A stretch of 64,000 nt of DNA. It comes from Microplitis mediator (Eukaryota > Arthropoda > Insecta > Hymenoptera > Braconidae). The position numbers and the translations under genes were made by a program. The first letter of the stretch is position 1; each line of letters opens with the position of its first letter. The stretch spans positions 14,137,041 to 14,201,040 of the forward strand of contig NC_079974.1 of assembly GCF_029852145.1 (NCBI RefSeq), written 5' to 3'. Positions 10,595-19,722 of this stretch are shown here, piece after piece. A model generated the notes under the pieces. The model did no database searches, was not told the origin of the DNA, and saw only the letters and a list, made by a program, of their open reading frames with translations.

Positions 10595-11600
10595 ATGTGT
10601 GTGACCGGTCTATAACTTTTTAACCAATGAACCGATTTGGATGCTTCAGGCGGCAATCGAAAGAGCTCGGTGGCCATCAACTTTTCTGAAAATTTCAGAT
10701 CATTTGATCAAGTAGACTCGAAAATATTGGCGAATTACGGAAAAAAAAATTTTTTTTTTAATTTTTTTATAGATTTCTCAGATACGACTTGAACTTGGCT
10801 GTAACTTGGTGAAAAATAATCGTATCGAGATTTTAAAAAAAGCATTTTATAGCTTAAAATCTCTAGTTTTAGTGCATTTTTCAAAATTTTTTAAGAGCTC
10901 CGGTTATTGTGTAAGCATGAGAAATACCGCGAGACAAAAAATTTCTAAATTTTTTTTTTTTTTCTGAAGAGCCCACGGACCGCGGAAAAATTCTTTCAAC
11001 TAAACGAATGCATAGCTCGTTTAGTAAATTTATTCAACTTCAATTTGGTTTTTTTAACCTCGTAAGACGATTTGTCGCAGAAATATCAGCCTTCAAACAG
11101 AAAAAGATCCTTTTGGCTTTGATCATCGATATTTCAGGTACCAATAATCGGACAGTAGGGTTGAAGGGCGGCGTTGAACACTTGAATAAATCCCCTACAA
11201 GACCCTGTCGTCATTTTTTGGAAAAAAAATATTTTTTAATTTTTAAAATCCATTAGAAGTAAGTACAAAAAAATGACTTTTTTTGGTTTTTAAGTAAATC
11301 AACCGCTACTCTGCAAATATCGATAAAAAAAAATAATGTAGCCAGGGACTTTTTAAGCTTAATGTACCCCCAAGAGCCCTGTAAATTTTTAAATTGATCT
11401 ATTGAACCGTTTTTCAGGAATCATCGATCAAAGTTTTGCTAAACAATTAAAGGAGCAAGTTTTGTTCCTTTAATTGTGTAATCATAATCAAAATGAAAAA
11501 ATTATTTTTTTTGGACTTTTCTCAAAATTTTGCGTTGGTGACTCAGCAAATGCAAAGAAATGACAAAAAAAAAAAATAATTTCCAAAAAAGGTAAAAAAA
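10030..11600. repeat. Direct repeats bracketing a fragment of dispersed family R
   Basis: 10050-10335 and 11290-11590 are diverged direct copies sharing CGCTACTCTGCAAATAT, AAACAATTAAAGGA and GCAAGTTTTGTTCCTT. Between them, 10371-10760 is a copy of the family here called R: AACTTCCCGCTAAGAAAAT, then GTCGACGTTTTGAGGTCC, then a (TG)n tract, then GAACCGATTTGGATG. The segment 10760-11290 has no recognisable gene. Confidence 0.6.
10527..10603. repeat. (TG)n microsatellite inside family R
   Basis: About 55 bases of uninterrupted TG, then TGTATG variants. The same position in the R copy at 31854-33121 carries a (CA)n tract on the plus strand, and the copy at 25605 carries ATGT/ACGT repeats. Confidence 0.95.
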
Positions 11601-11940
11601 AAAATTCCATTTAAATTTAAATATAGTGGAAACCTGAACATGCAAACATGCAAATAACCTTCTCAATAAGACAATTTATAGATAAATTGAGAAAAATATA
11701 GATGGCCCGAACTGGGAGTCTCAATTGCAGTAAGAGTTTTATTGCTTGAAAGGCGATTCTTTCGTTTAAATAGTTTTTCGCCGTGTTAGATGGCGGATTT
11801 TGTAAGTAGTGCGCATTTTCATGCAGGTGTTTATCAGTTTGCATTAAATGTGCTTTGTACTTATCAAAAAAAATTGTTTTGTGTGCTGTCCAGGTTGTGG
11901 GGTTGAAAGTGTTTAAGTCAGGCAGTACTTCCGGTGTTAT

Positions 11941-13965
11941 GGCCTTAACTTGCCATCGATTAAGAGTCTAGACTGTCGTTTGAGGCAAGCTTTCGGTAGG
12001 CGGTCTTCTTCCATTTTTCAGACTCTTATAATCCAATTCCATGCTGCATTTAGTATTTTGTATGATAGGTGGGTTATCCCCAGCTCACTTCTAATTAAAG
12101 CTCCTGATGTAGTCCGTGGAAGACCAAAAAGTCTTTTGTAAAAGTCTGTTTGAGTTCTCTCCACTAGATCTCTGTATGGGATTGCCCAGATAGGTGCCGC
12201 GTACAAAAGTGTTGCTGCTGCCATTGAATCAAACAGTTGATGTGAGCAGGATAAGGAATTAGGTTTAGCTTTTACTAGGATTGAGTGTATTAATCCCAAT
12301 GCCATTTTTGCTTTTTTCATTGCGTTGAGTGCTGCTGGTTTGCTGATACCACGGGTAGAGACTGTTACTCCTAGGTATTCATATTCCTGCGTGATTTCTA
12401 CTGGTTGATCATCATATGTAAATTGAATCTTTTTTGAAATGCGTCCAGCTCGTTTACACACAAGGACCTTAGTTTTAGTTGAATTGACGATGTTTATTCA
12501 ATTCGCAGTAGGGAAGGTTCTTCAGGTATTCATTCTTAACTCCGTCTGGGCCTGTAGCTTTGTTCGACTTTGATTTGTTTAGTACACGGTTCAGCTCTGA
12601 CAATGTAAGTTCGCAGTCCAAGTTAGGATCCCACACTCCGTAGTACGTGGTTGTATCTTCTTCTCTGTTGGGTACGTTATTTTCATAGAAATTTTCCCAG
12701 GCCTGGATTGGAATGGGATTCTTTCCAGTACCAGGGTGACTTTTAAATCTGGATACTGTTTTCCAAAAATCACTTGGTTTATTGGTATTAGCTAAATTAT
12801 TCAGTTGTTGCTCTCTGACTTGTTGTTTCTTCCTTTTCACTAAGGCTTTTTGTTTTTTTTAGCTTGTACGTCTAGGTCTTTTGCTTGTCCTTGGAAGCCT
12901 GCCTTTTTATATGACTTAAATAGTTTGGCTAAATCTTGTTTGCCTTGTTTACACTCATTTATCGTACCATAATTGTGACCTTTTCAGTTTGTGTAGTCCT
13001 TTTAGTTGCTTTTTCATTCCTGCAGCTTCTGCGGCAGTTTTGATTTCTGCTATTAGGATATTATTTATTTCATCTAGATTATCATTATTAATTAGAGCTA
13101 CTTTGTCTGACCAAGTCGTTCGTGCTCTGTATTCGTCTTCTCCAGTGCTAGTCCATTGGAACACTTCCCTGCTCCTGTTTTCGATAGTTGCTTGTGTTAG
13201 AGCCGGTTCATCATAAAACAGTTGCAAGAGCAGAGGGAAGTGATCCGAGGGGTTTTCAATCTGCAGGATTTCTAAGTCATATATTATGCTCAGAGCACTG
13301 ACATTTGCCCACACAAAGTCAATCGTACTTTTCTTCATATGGAGGCAGGTGTGTTTGCTGGGTCGGTCACTAAATGATCTGCCATTGATGACGATTAAAG
13401 AACTTTCTGTCATTGCATTGTCCAGGATCCGGCCTCTTGTATTAATTTCTTCATCGCTAGCTTCTCTTATTGCATATATATTAGTATTTGTGACTAGTTC
13501 CTCTTGGATAGGTGACAAAGCACCTAATCTGGCGTTGAAGTCGCCCACTAGTAGCATCGGGAGGTTTCCATAAAGTTGGTCGATATCGTTTATTGAGTCC
13601 TGTAGCAGGTCCATGAAAGTCTTCATATCTCGACTGGGGCGGATGTACACATTTGCAAGAAGAAACCTAGAGGATCCAGCTGTGATGTGTGCAAATATCC
13701 AACTATCTGAAAAGAAAATCTCTTTGATTTTAATAGGTTTTTTGGCTAATATTATTATCCCTCCACTAGCATGACCTGTACTTTTTTCTTTAATTGCTGG
13801 TGACCATAATGCAGAGTATTTATTCCAGTTGGGTGGTAGTTCATTGGCGTGGGTTGCCCATGTCTCACATGCACAAATGATATCTGTACCTACTAAGTTA
13901 TCTGCCTCCCATAGATTTTGGATTCCCCTAACGTTCCATGCTATGGTTCTTATGCGTTTTTTTGA
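11941..13965 (-). pseudogene. LINE ORF2 pseudogene: AP endonuclease plus deleted reverse transcriptase
   Basis: The frame opens near 13965 with RIRTIAWNVRGIQN, a classical endonuclease start. Within 12955-13650 the endonuclease motifs LLVGDFNARLG, STIDFVWAN and SDHFPLLL are intact. A one-base shift near 12945 and a compensating one near 12855 disturb the linker. RT block motifs LNKSKSNKATGPDGV (near 12555) are present, but after EYLKNLP the sequence jumps to YCELN...NSTKTKVLV, which in intact RTs lies after the YADD box. The palm with its catalytic aspartates is therefore missing (roughly 150-200 residues by family comparison). A frameshift near 12480 follows, then the thumb and C-terminal part (EYEYLGVTVSTRG, AAPIWAI, ERTQTDFYKRLFGLPR) at 12018-12461, a TGA, and further coding to about 11941. 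The deletion makes the protein catalytically null. Confidence 0.85.
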
Positions 13966-15140
13966 TTAGAGTAAGCTTGATGGTTGGTTTGAGCATTTGT
14001 AGCGTAAGAGTTATCGTTTGCAATGAGTTTTAGCTTGTTTTTGACTGGTGTTATTGTAGAGGTGTTGGAATTCCAGTTGTACCAAGTATCTTCGATTCTC
14101 AATTGCAGGCCTTTTAGCTTGATCTTTTTACCTAGCTCTTTTTGTTCTCTAGCAACCTGCTGTAATTTTTTGAAAGTTTGCAGTTCGCGTTTGGTTAGAT
14201 CTTGCATCATAGATATTTTGGATTCCTTCAGGTTTAGGGCTTTATTTTTAAATATTGTCACTTTAGTATTTTCATCGGTCAGTTTAATCCTTAAAATTTT
14301 TAAGTTTCTGTCCAGCGGTTTTATTTCACTTACTGGGTTATTTAAGTTAAAATTTCAATTAAAAAATTCTTGAGCTTGGTTGAGCAGGTTAGAGTCCGGC
14401 CAGTTATGATTTTTGACTATAATATTAAGTTATCTCCAGGATTTTTCATATATTTCGGTCATGTCCTCCAGACATTTGATTTTACTATTTATCTCCTCAA
14501 TACATGAGTTATTCTCTTACTCCAGCCTCGTGTATTCAGTATTTGTTTTAGCGGCCTTTAACTCGGTTATTTCAGCTTCCAGTTTAGCCTGTCTTTCTTG
14601 CATTTTAGTCTATTTGTCAGACCATGTGCTTTTTAGCTCTTGATAATCTTTACGCAGCGCCTGTATCGATTTTTGGTTTTCAGATTGACTTTACTGGATT
14701 CGGTTTTCGAGGCTAGTCTTGTTGGTTTTTGCTTCTTCTCTCATAGCTCCGATTTGGCCAACGAGAATTCTCAGTATTTCGTCTGACGATTTATTCTCCA
14801 GGCACACCGGAGTGTCCTGAACTTTGGTGGGAGACGGTTGGAGCATATTTTGTTTTTTTGTAGCTTGAGAAGCAGTTTCTGTGTCTTCTGTATGTTCCAG
14901 ATCCAGTGCTGTATCTTCTCTTTTCCTTTTGAAATATTCAAGCATATTACGGTTGTTCAGCGTAGCTTCTGAGGTGGATGATTGTGATTTAAGCGGACGT
15001 CCTTGTTTATTTGGCGTTTTGTTATCACTTAAGTTTAAATTAGTAGTGTTTGGGCTTTGAGCTACACTGTGTGACGGCAAGATGGAGCCACTGTTAGCTA
15101 TTTTGATTAGATTTACACTGTTCTCCTGAACTGTTTCCAT
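13950..15140 (-). pseudogene. LINE ORF1 pseudogene (coiled-coil nucleic-acid-binding type)
   Basis: A single minus-strand frame of about 396 codons from ATG at 15140 to the stop at 13950, broken by at least five in-frame stops (one at 14691-14693, the others between there and about 14350). The N-terminal 115 residues are Ser/Thr/Asn-rich and contain NMLEYFKRKRED. A predicted coiled coil follows (heptad-like REEAKTNKTSLENRI, then ERQAKLEAEITELKAA). The C-terminal part contains PLDRNLKILRIKL and FKKLQQVAREQKEL, which fits the RNA-binding region of LINE ORF1 proteins. It immediately precedes the endonuclease, as expected. ORF1 proteins bind the element RNA and act as nucleic-acid chaperones; this copy cannot make a full product. 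A similarly built N-terminus occurs at 63040-63466. Confidence 0.65.
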
Positions 15141-15368
15141 CCTAACCTACAACCATCCACTCAGGAAAGAAAGCACAGAACTGTTAAAAAGTCTATGTTT
15201 ATCTGAATGTTTTTATACAACACTATTACGTATTTCTCCAGGATCAACTTAAAGTAAAAAAATTGATTTTGACTGGTTTCAAAACTTCAGAATTTTATTA
15301 GATTGTAGGAGCACTTGTAGACAACGTACTATCACTATCGCAGGTCACGTGATACCCCCCCTTTCGAT

Positions 15369-15750
15369 GTAAATTCTTCCAGTACTGCAGGTATAATCCC
15401 TCCAAAACGTTGCAGCTCGCTTGACCTTCTTCCTAGGATTTGGGTTGAGTGGGCGCGGCTGGGTTGTAGGATAAGATAATATGTACTACTCTCGAATGAA
15501 AACTGCAAGGTTGGAGTGATGAACTTTGTCTTTATTTAGATGTTTCAAGTACAACGTTTCAACTAAACGTCACTTACTCACTCTAATTTTCACAATTTTA
15601 TATTTAATTTGTATTATAAGGTTATTTATCTTTAACAGATATTTTTATAAGATTTCAATTTATAAAATTTTAATGCGTCCTTTTTATACTCAAAAGGGGT
15701 TTTTGCGCAAATTAACTTGGCACGAGATGGAATCGCAAATTCGCGTGATC
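15369..15750 (-). promoter_or_regulatory. Leader/promoter-like repeat upstream of LINE copy 1
   Basis: Read on the minus strand this has GAGTATAAAAAGGACGC (TATA-like, about 15670-15690), AATAAAGACAAAG and a GC-rich block CCCAGCCGCGCCCA (about 15405-15420). The same order occurs on the plus strand at 55865-56465 (GCGTATAAAAGTAGCGCG, AATAAAGAGACAAAAG, CCCAGCCGCGCCCA), upstream of a second ORF1-like gene. It is most likely the 5' promoter region of this LINE family, though an LTR origin is possible because it starts TGATCACGCG. Confidence 0.5.
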
Positions 15751-15773
15751 ATACCTCGTACTTTTTCACGTAC

Positions 15774-15878
15774 CTCCGTAGATCATATCCAGCAGCTAAG
15801 GATGATCCTTTTATTGGAGCAAATGCTTTATCAGTAAGTTTCGCAAATTTTAATGCGCAAATTTTTATTTAACGACAT
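15774..15878 (-). pseudogene. Orphan first exon of dUTPase with a 1-base insertion
   Basis: Reading leftwards from ATG at 15876-15878, the peptide starts MSLNKNLRIK. A one-base shift near 15850 is then needed to enter FAKLTDKAFAPIKGSSLAAG followed by YDLR, ending with a split Ser codon at a GTACGT donor (AG/GTACGT, exon end 15774). The APIKGSSLAAGYDLRS stretch is the dUTPase N-terminal motif (the family consensus has AGYDLYSA), and in animal genes an exon commonly ends near this point. dUTPase hydrolyses dUTP to dUMP and keeps uracil out of DNA. The remaining exons with the GRVAPRSGLA and Gly-rich motifs are not visible downstream; the promoter-like repeat and the LINE follow directly. Either the exon is a separated fragment of a working gene whose next exon is far away, or a pseudogene. 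The frameshift favours the latter, but a sequencing error is possible. Confidence 0.6.
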
Positions 15879-16130
15879 TTTTTAATACAATTAAGTTAAT
15901 TCTAGTTTTTAAAAACTTTTAACAAAGTGTTAGTTGGGATGAGTATAAACAAAAGCATGAAATTGGCGGGGTTTCACATTGGTGAGCATGCGCGATGCAC
16001 TTTCATCATATACTATAGCAATAAAAAAAAAATTTTTTGGCTGACTGGTTACTGAACGTTACTGACATTTTGCACAAAGAGTATTTAATTATTTATATAT
16101 TCATGAATGAAAGCTGAATCGTCTACTAGT
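15879..16130. other. Upstream of the dUTPase exon, no gene
   Basis: AT-rich sequence with one GC-richer patch (GGCGGGGTTTCACATTGG near 15965). If the dUTPase exon is genuine, this holds its promoter region. Confidence 0.3.
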
Positions 16131-16714
16131 TAAGGTAAAATACCCAGTACTTGAACACATATGACAGTGTATTGTCTTTGACCACAATTTTAACAGGCAA
16201 ATTTCATTATAACTGACAAAATCAGAGTGACTTAATAAAATATTTTCAATTCTAAATATGTTTAAAAGAAAAAAAAATTGGTATTACATATAGAAAATTA
16301 ATTTTTTTAGTTATTTAATAAAATGCTTTAAGGACCCCAGTAGTTGAACATTAAACTGCGACAAGGAGCAGTACTTGAACGCGTAGGGACCAGTACTTGA
16401 ACAAATATTGAGTATAGCTTTAGACATTTTCTGTTACAATAAAAAGAAAAGATTTCAGGCCCAAAAAATAAGGATTTATTGTATTTAAAAAACATTTTAA
16501 TGTATTATTACAACAAAATAACAAGATTATAATTGTACTTATAAATTTTTCGTTACTTATCGGTGTTAAACAATTTCTTTTTTTATATGGAGTGTATTTT
16601 GTAAAATTACCAGCTCCTCATTTTTCATTAACCGCTCCAAATCATTAAGTTGGTTCTCCAAGGAACGTAATTCATTTTGCAATGATACTTCATTTGTAGA
16701 TTTTAATACTTTCT
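16131..16714 (-). mobile_element. 3' end of a pogo-type element (truncated copy)
   Basis: Reverse-oriented copy of the right part of the pogo-like element at 30781-33574. It begins with TAAGGTAAAATACCCAGT and contains repeated CAGTACTTGAAC, then the end of the transposase gene (KKVLKSTNEVSLQNELRSLE) near 16570-16714. The host sequence corresponding to the R insertion at 31854 is uninterrupted here (TATAAAAAAAGAAATTG near 16575), so this copy shows the pre-insertion state. A foldback interrupts it at 16715. Confidence 0.75.
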
Positions 16715-17350
16715 TTAGAAACTGTGTGCCAAATTTCAAATCAAAATAGTTAAAATTTTTCAAGTAATAAATTGTTGAAGTCAAATTCGCAAATTTATAA
16801 ACAATTGACTATATCTATAACAAATATTAATATTTTCGTATAGTTATGCACATTATTTTGTTGGGAATAAAAAAAAATGCTTCTTTTGAGTTCCGGCTGA
16901 AGTTAACAGCTCAATTTACAAAAAACCTATTATTTTTTTTCATTGATTTTTTACTCCTAGGAATAAATGTAGCGTAATTAAAAAAAAAATTGGAGAATAC
17001 TCAGAAAATATGAAATTTTAATGTCTTAAACTTTAAAATATAATTTTTTTTTAGAAAATAACTATCTATTTTTCATTTTTTATCTACGCAAGTTTTTCGT
17101 TCAACTCACACCAGTTACTACATTCAAGCGGTTCTTACAGCGCGTTTCAACCCAATGCTGCTACGGTGAACTCATTGAGAATAGAGACTCCGTATCTATT
17201 CTCCATCATGAGTGAACTATACGGAAATATTAATATTTGTTATATATACGATGAATTGTTTACAAATTTCCGAAGTTAACTTTAACAATTGATTACTTAA
17301 AAAGTTTTCAACATTTTGATTTGAAATTTGGTACACAGTTGCTATGATTC
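16715..17350. mobile_element. Foldback element inserted in the pogo fragment
   Basis: 16718-16850 (AACTGTGTGCCAAATTTCAA... to ATTAATATTTTCGTATAG) is matched in inverted order by 17213-17345. The arms are about 130 bases; the spacer has AT-rich sequence and a GC-richer patch at 17100-17210. The 63-codon minus frame at 17217-17408 is a product of the arm. Confidence 0.6.
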
Positions 17351-17911
17351 GATTTTTGTTTGTACATATAAAATGATAATAGAGCACAAAGATTTTTTCC
17401 GGTAACAATTTTTTTTCTCGTTTTTGTTATTTCGAACAAACTCCCCGATGAAAAAAGATTTTGTCTAATAATATATGATTATATATGTTCATATATGTGA
17501 TCATATATGATTATATATAATCATATATGAAGTTATAATCATGCATGATTATATATGGGGTCATATATAATTATATATAATTATATATGACCCCATACAT
17601 AATTAGATCTGACCATACCTGGCGGTTATGAGCCCATATATAAGTCTACATATGATCAGATCTGATTATAAGTCTATATATAATTAGATCTGATTATATA
17701 TGAGTCTATGTATAATTAGATATGATGATGCCTGGCTGTTATAACCCCATATATAACCATATATAAGTCTATATATGATCAGATCTATTTATATATAAGT
17801 CGATATATAGTTAGATCTGATCATACCTTGCTGTTATGACCCCATATATAATCATATACGAGTCTATATATGATCAGATCTGAGTATATATCAGCTGAGT
17901 ATATATAAGTA

Positions 17912-18772
17912 TGATCGTTTTTTCTTAGCCCCTTGCTGTAGTGTTGCTTTTGCACTTCTTTTTCTCAATCTGAAAGTATATAGTATTATTAGAAAGCTAT
18001 TTTTCAATGGAAATTTTATATGAATCGAATATACATGTATACTAATAATACTATTTACTTTCAGATTGAGAAAAAGAAGTGCAAAAGCAACACCACAGCA
18101 AGGGGCTAAGAAAAAACGATCATTCTAACACAATTATATCCAATTTAAAATCAAAATGTAGCTGAAAATCAAAAATATCACATTAATAAGTTTTTTATTG
18201 ACTCTATTGCATTAAAATAAATTTTTGAGCTTTAAAATTAAAAATTACAAGTGAATTTATCATTGTTTTATTCAGTCAATGCCAAAGAAAGAAAAATTTT
18301 TTTTTCCTAAAATTCAAAAATTTATATCTTTTGGACAAAAAAAAACCCCTACTCAAAAATTTCAGGATCTTTTGAAATCAATTAGAGGTACTCTAGAAAA
18401 AAATTTAAGCGAAAAATTTGATGGCGGTCATCGACTTTTGCAATTTTGGAAATCTCAAAATTTTCCCAAAAAGCGAATTTTTGAAAAATTTTTTCAAAAA
18501 AATTTTTTTTTGGTACCTTTAAGTATCCTCTTTAAAACCTAGCTCAGATGATTAGAGTAATTGTGATAGTTTTCGAGATCTTTGAAGAATAAGTTTAAGA
18601 AACAGGAAAATTAGTGAAATTTTCTAAATTGCATAACTTTTGAAAAAAATTTTTTTATTTTTTTTCCCTTGGCAGAACTTCGTTATATGATGAGAGAAAA
18701 CTTTTGACCAAAATTCGTCCAAATCGAAAGGGGTCGATTCCAACTATTGGTCGATTTGATATGGAATGACCC
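17912..18772. mobile_element. Left-truncated foldback, GGGTCATTCCATGTC family
   Basis: Contains the central hairpin GATCGTTTTTTCTTAGCCCC ... GGGGCTAAGAAAAAACGATC and the complete right arm ending GGAATGACCC. The outer left arm is missing. The right arm carries the 87-codon frame MPKKEKFFFPKIQKF (18279-18542), also found twice in the full copy at 38084-39594. Confidence 0.8.
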
Positions 18773-19061
18773 ATATGTCTATGTATGATTAAATCCGATC
18801 AGACTTTATTGATATGAAACCTATAAATATTTAATTATGTATATAGTTCCAATAAATATATTTATATCAAATAATATGACAATTTTTTAATATCAAAGTT
18901 ATTAAATTTTTATTTTGTCAACTATCAATCAAACTTAAATCTCCAATACTTTAAAAATGTTCAAAGGTTTCGGCAGCAATTTAAAAGTATAAAGTATCAA
19001 TTTGATTATTTGAATTAAGTAATGCCATAAACTTTTCTTAATTATAAGTATAGAACAGACT

Positions 19062-19160
19062 AGAGGATCAAACTACAATCCATCGATAATCAAAGTTAAG
19101 CAGCATCGGCGTGGGACATTAATTGGACGGGTGACCTTGTAGTAAAATAGTAGTCAACGG
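19062..19160 (+). rRNA. 5S rRNA-derived sequence (pseudogene or SINE3-type head)
   Basis: AAAGTTAAGCAGCATCGG at about 19093-19110 corresponds to the 5S internal A block (AAATTAAGCAGCGTCGG in eukaryotes), and GGACGGGTGACC at about 19128-19139 to the C block, at the normal spacing. The 5' half (ACTACAATCCATCGATAATC) is diverged from 5S and the 3' helix is not intact, so this is not a working 5S gene. A T-run follows at 19168. Confidence 0.65.
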
Positions 19161-19514
19161 ATAATAATTTTTTTTTTATTATTTAATTTTAACCGACATT
19201 TATATTGATGAAGACAATAAATCCTAATTAATTTACTTAATTAATAATTTACAGATATTCTAAATGAGATTCTAAAAATGACTATATTCGTTCATGCATG
19301 ATTATATATAATCATCTATGATCATGTACAAACATATTTGACTATATATAATTAGACCTGGCCAATTTTTGGATCTGATCATATATAGACAATTATGCAT
19401 GATCATATATGATTAGACAAAATCTTTTTTCATCGGGTCCACAAAATTTCAAATCGTTACAAATTTGTCTACCTCACCATTCCTCTAAAGCTCCTGAATT
19501 ATTAACTTTCGGTA

Positions 19515-19571
19515 CTAAGGTAAAATACCCAGTACTTGAACAATTTTAAAAATGGTACTAGTACTTGAACA
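19515..19571 (+). mobile_element. Terminal fragment of the pogo-type family
   Basis: TAAGGTAAAATACCCAGTAC with two CAGTACTTGAAC-like words, equal to the end at 16131 and to the inverted end at 33574. Confidence 0.6.
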
Positions 19572-19722
19572 GTTTGGAAATTCTTCTATTATCAAAAAAC
19601 CCCTGCCGTAAACATTAATATTTAATGTGTATTAAGATAATTTGATGTCTTATTTAATGATATAAGAAATCTTTTTTAATGTTAAAACTAAATATAATAA
19701 TTAATTTAATATCTAATGACGG

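Larger units (their letters stand above)
11617..15180 (-). mobile_element. Decayed APE-type non-LTR retrotransposon (LINE), copy 1
   Basis: On the minus strand ORF1 (15140 to 13950) is followed by ORF2 with AP endonuclease and reverse transcriptase (about 13965 to 11941). The two frames meet or overlap slightly near 13950-13965, as in two-ORF LINEs. Further relic coding remains down to 11617. Both ORFs have stops and frameshifts, and the RT core is deleted, so the copy is dead. The clade (Jockey/I/R1-like) cannot be fixed by eye. Confidence 0.85.
17443..19437. mobile_element. CCCGATG...CATCGGG element with ATATATGATCATATAT interior
   Basis: CCCGATGAAAAAAGATTTTG is inverted at the right end (CAAAATCTTTTTTCATCGGG), with TC flanking both sides. 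From 17465 to 17910 and 19290-19400 the interior is an irregular array of ATTATATATGATCATATATG, TAATTAGATCTGATCATA and related palindromic words. Inside it lie a foldback (17912-18772) and the 5S-derived sequence at 19062. Confidence 0.7.

Noticed and set aside
12989..14643. Plus-strand frames of 75-116 codons rich in Leu/Ser/Phe
   Set aside because: They are antisense to the LINE ORF1 and endonuclease, which have clear motifs.
15526..15837. 103-codon plus-strand frame
   Set aside because: It lies opposite the dUTPase exon and the promoter-like leader, which explain the sequence better; its composition is that of AT-rich chance frames.
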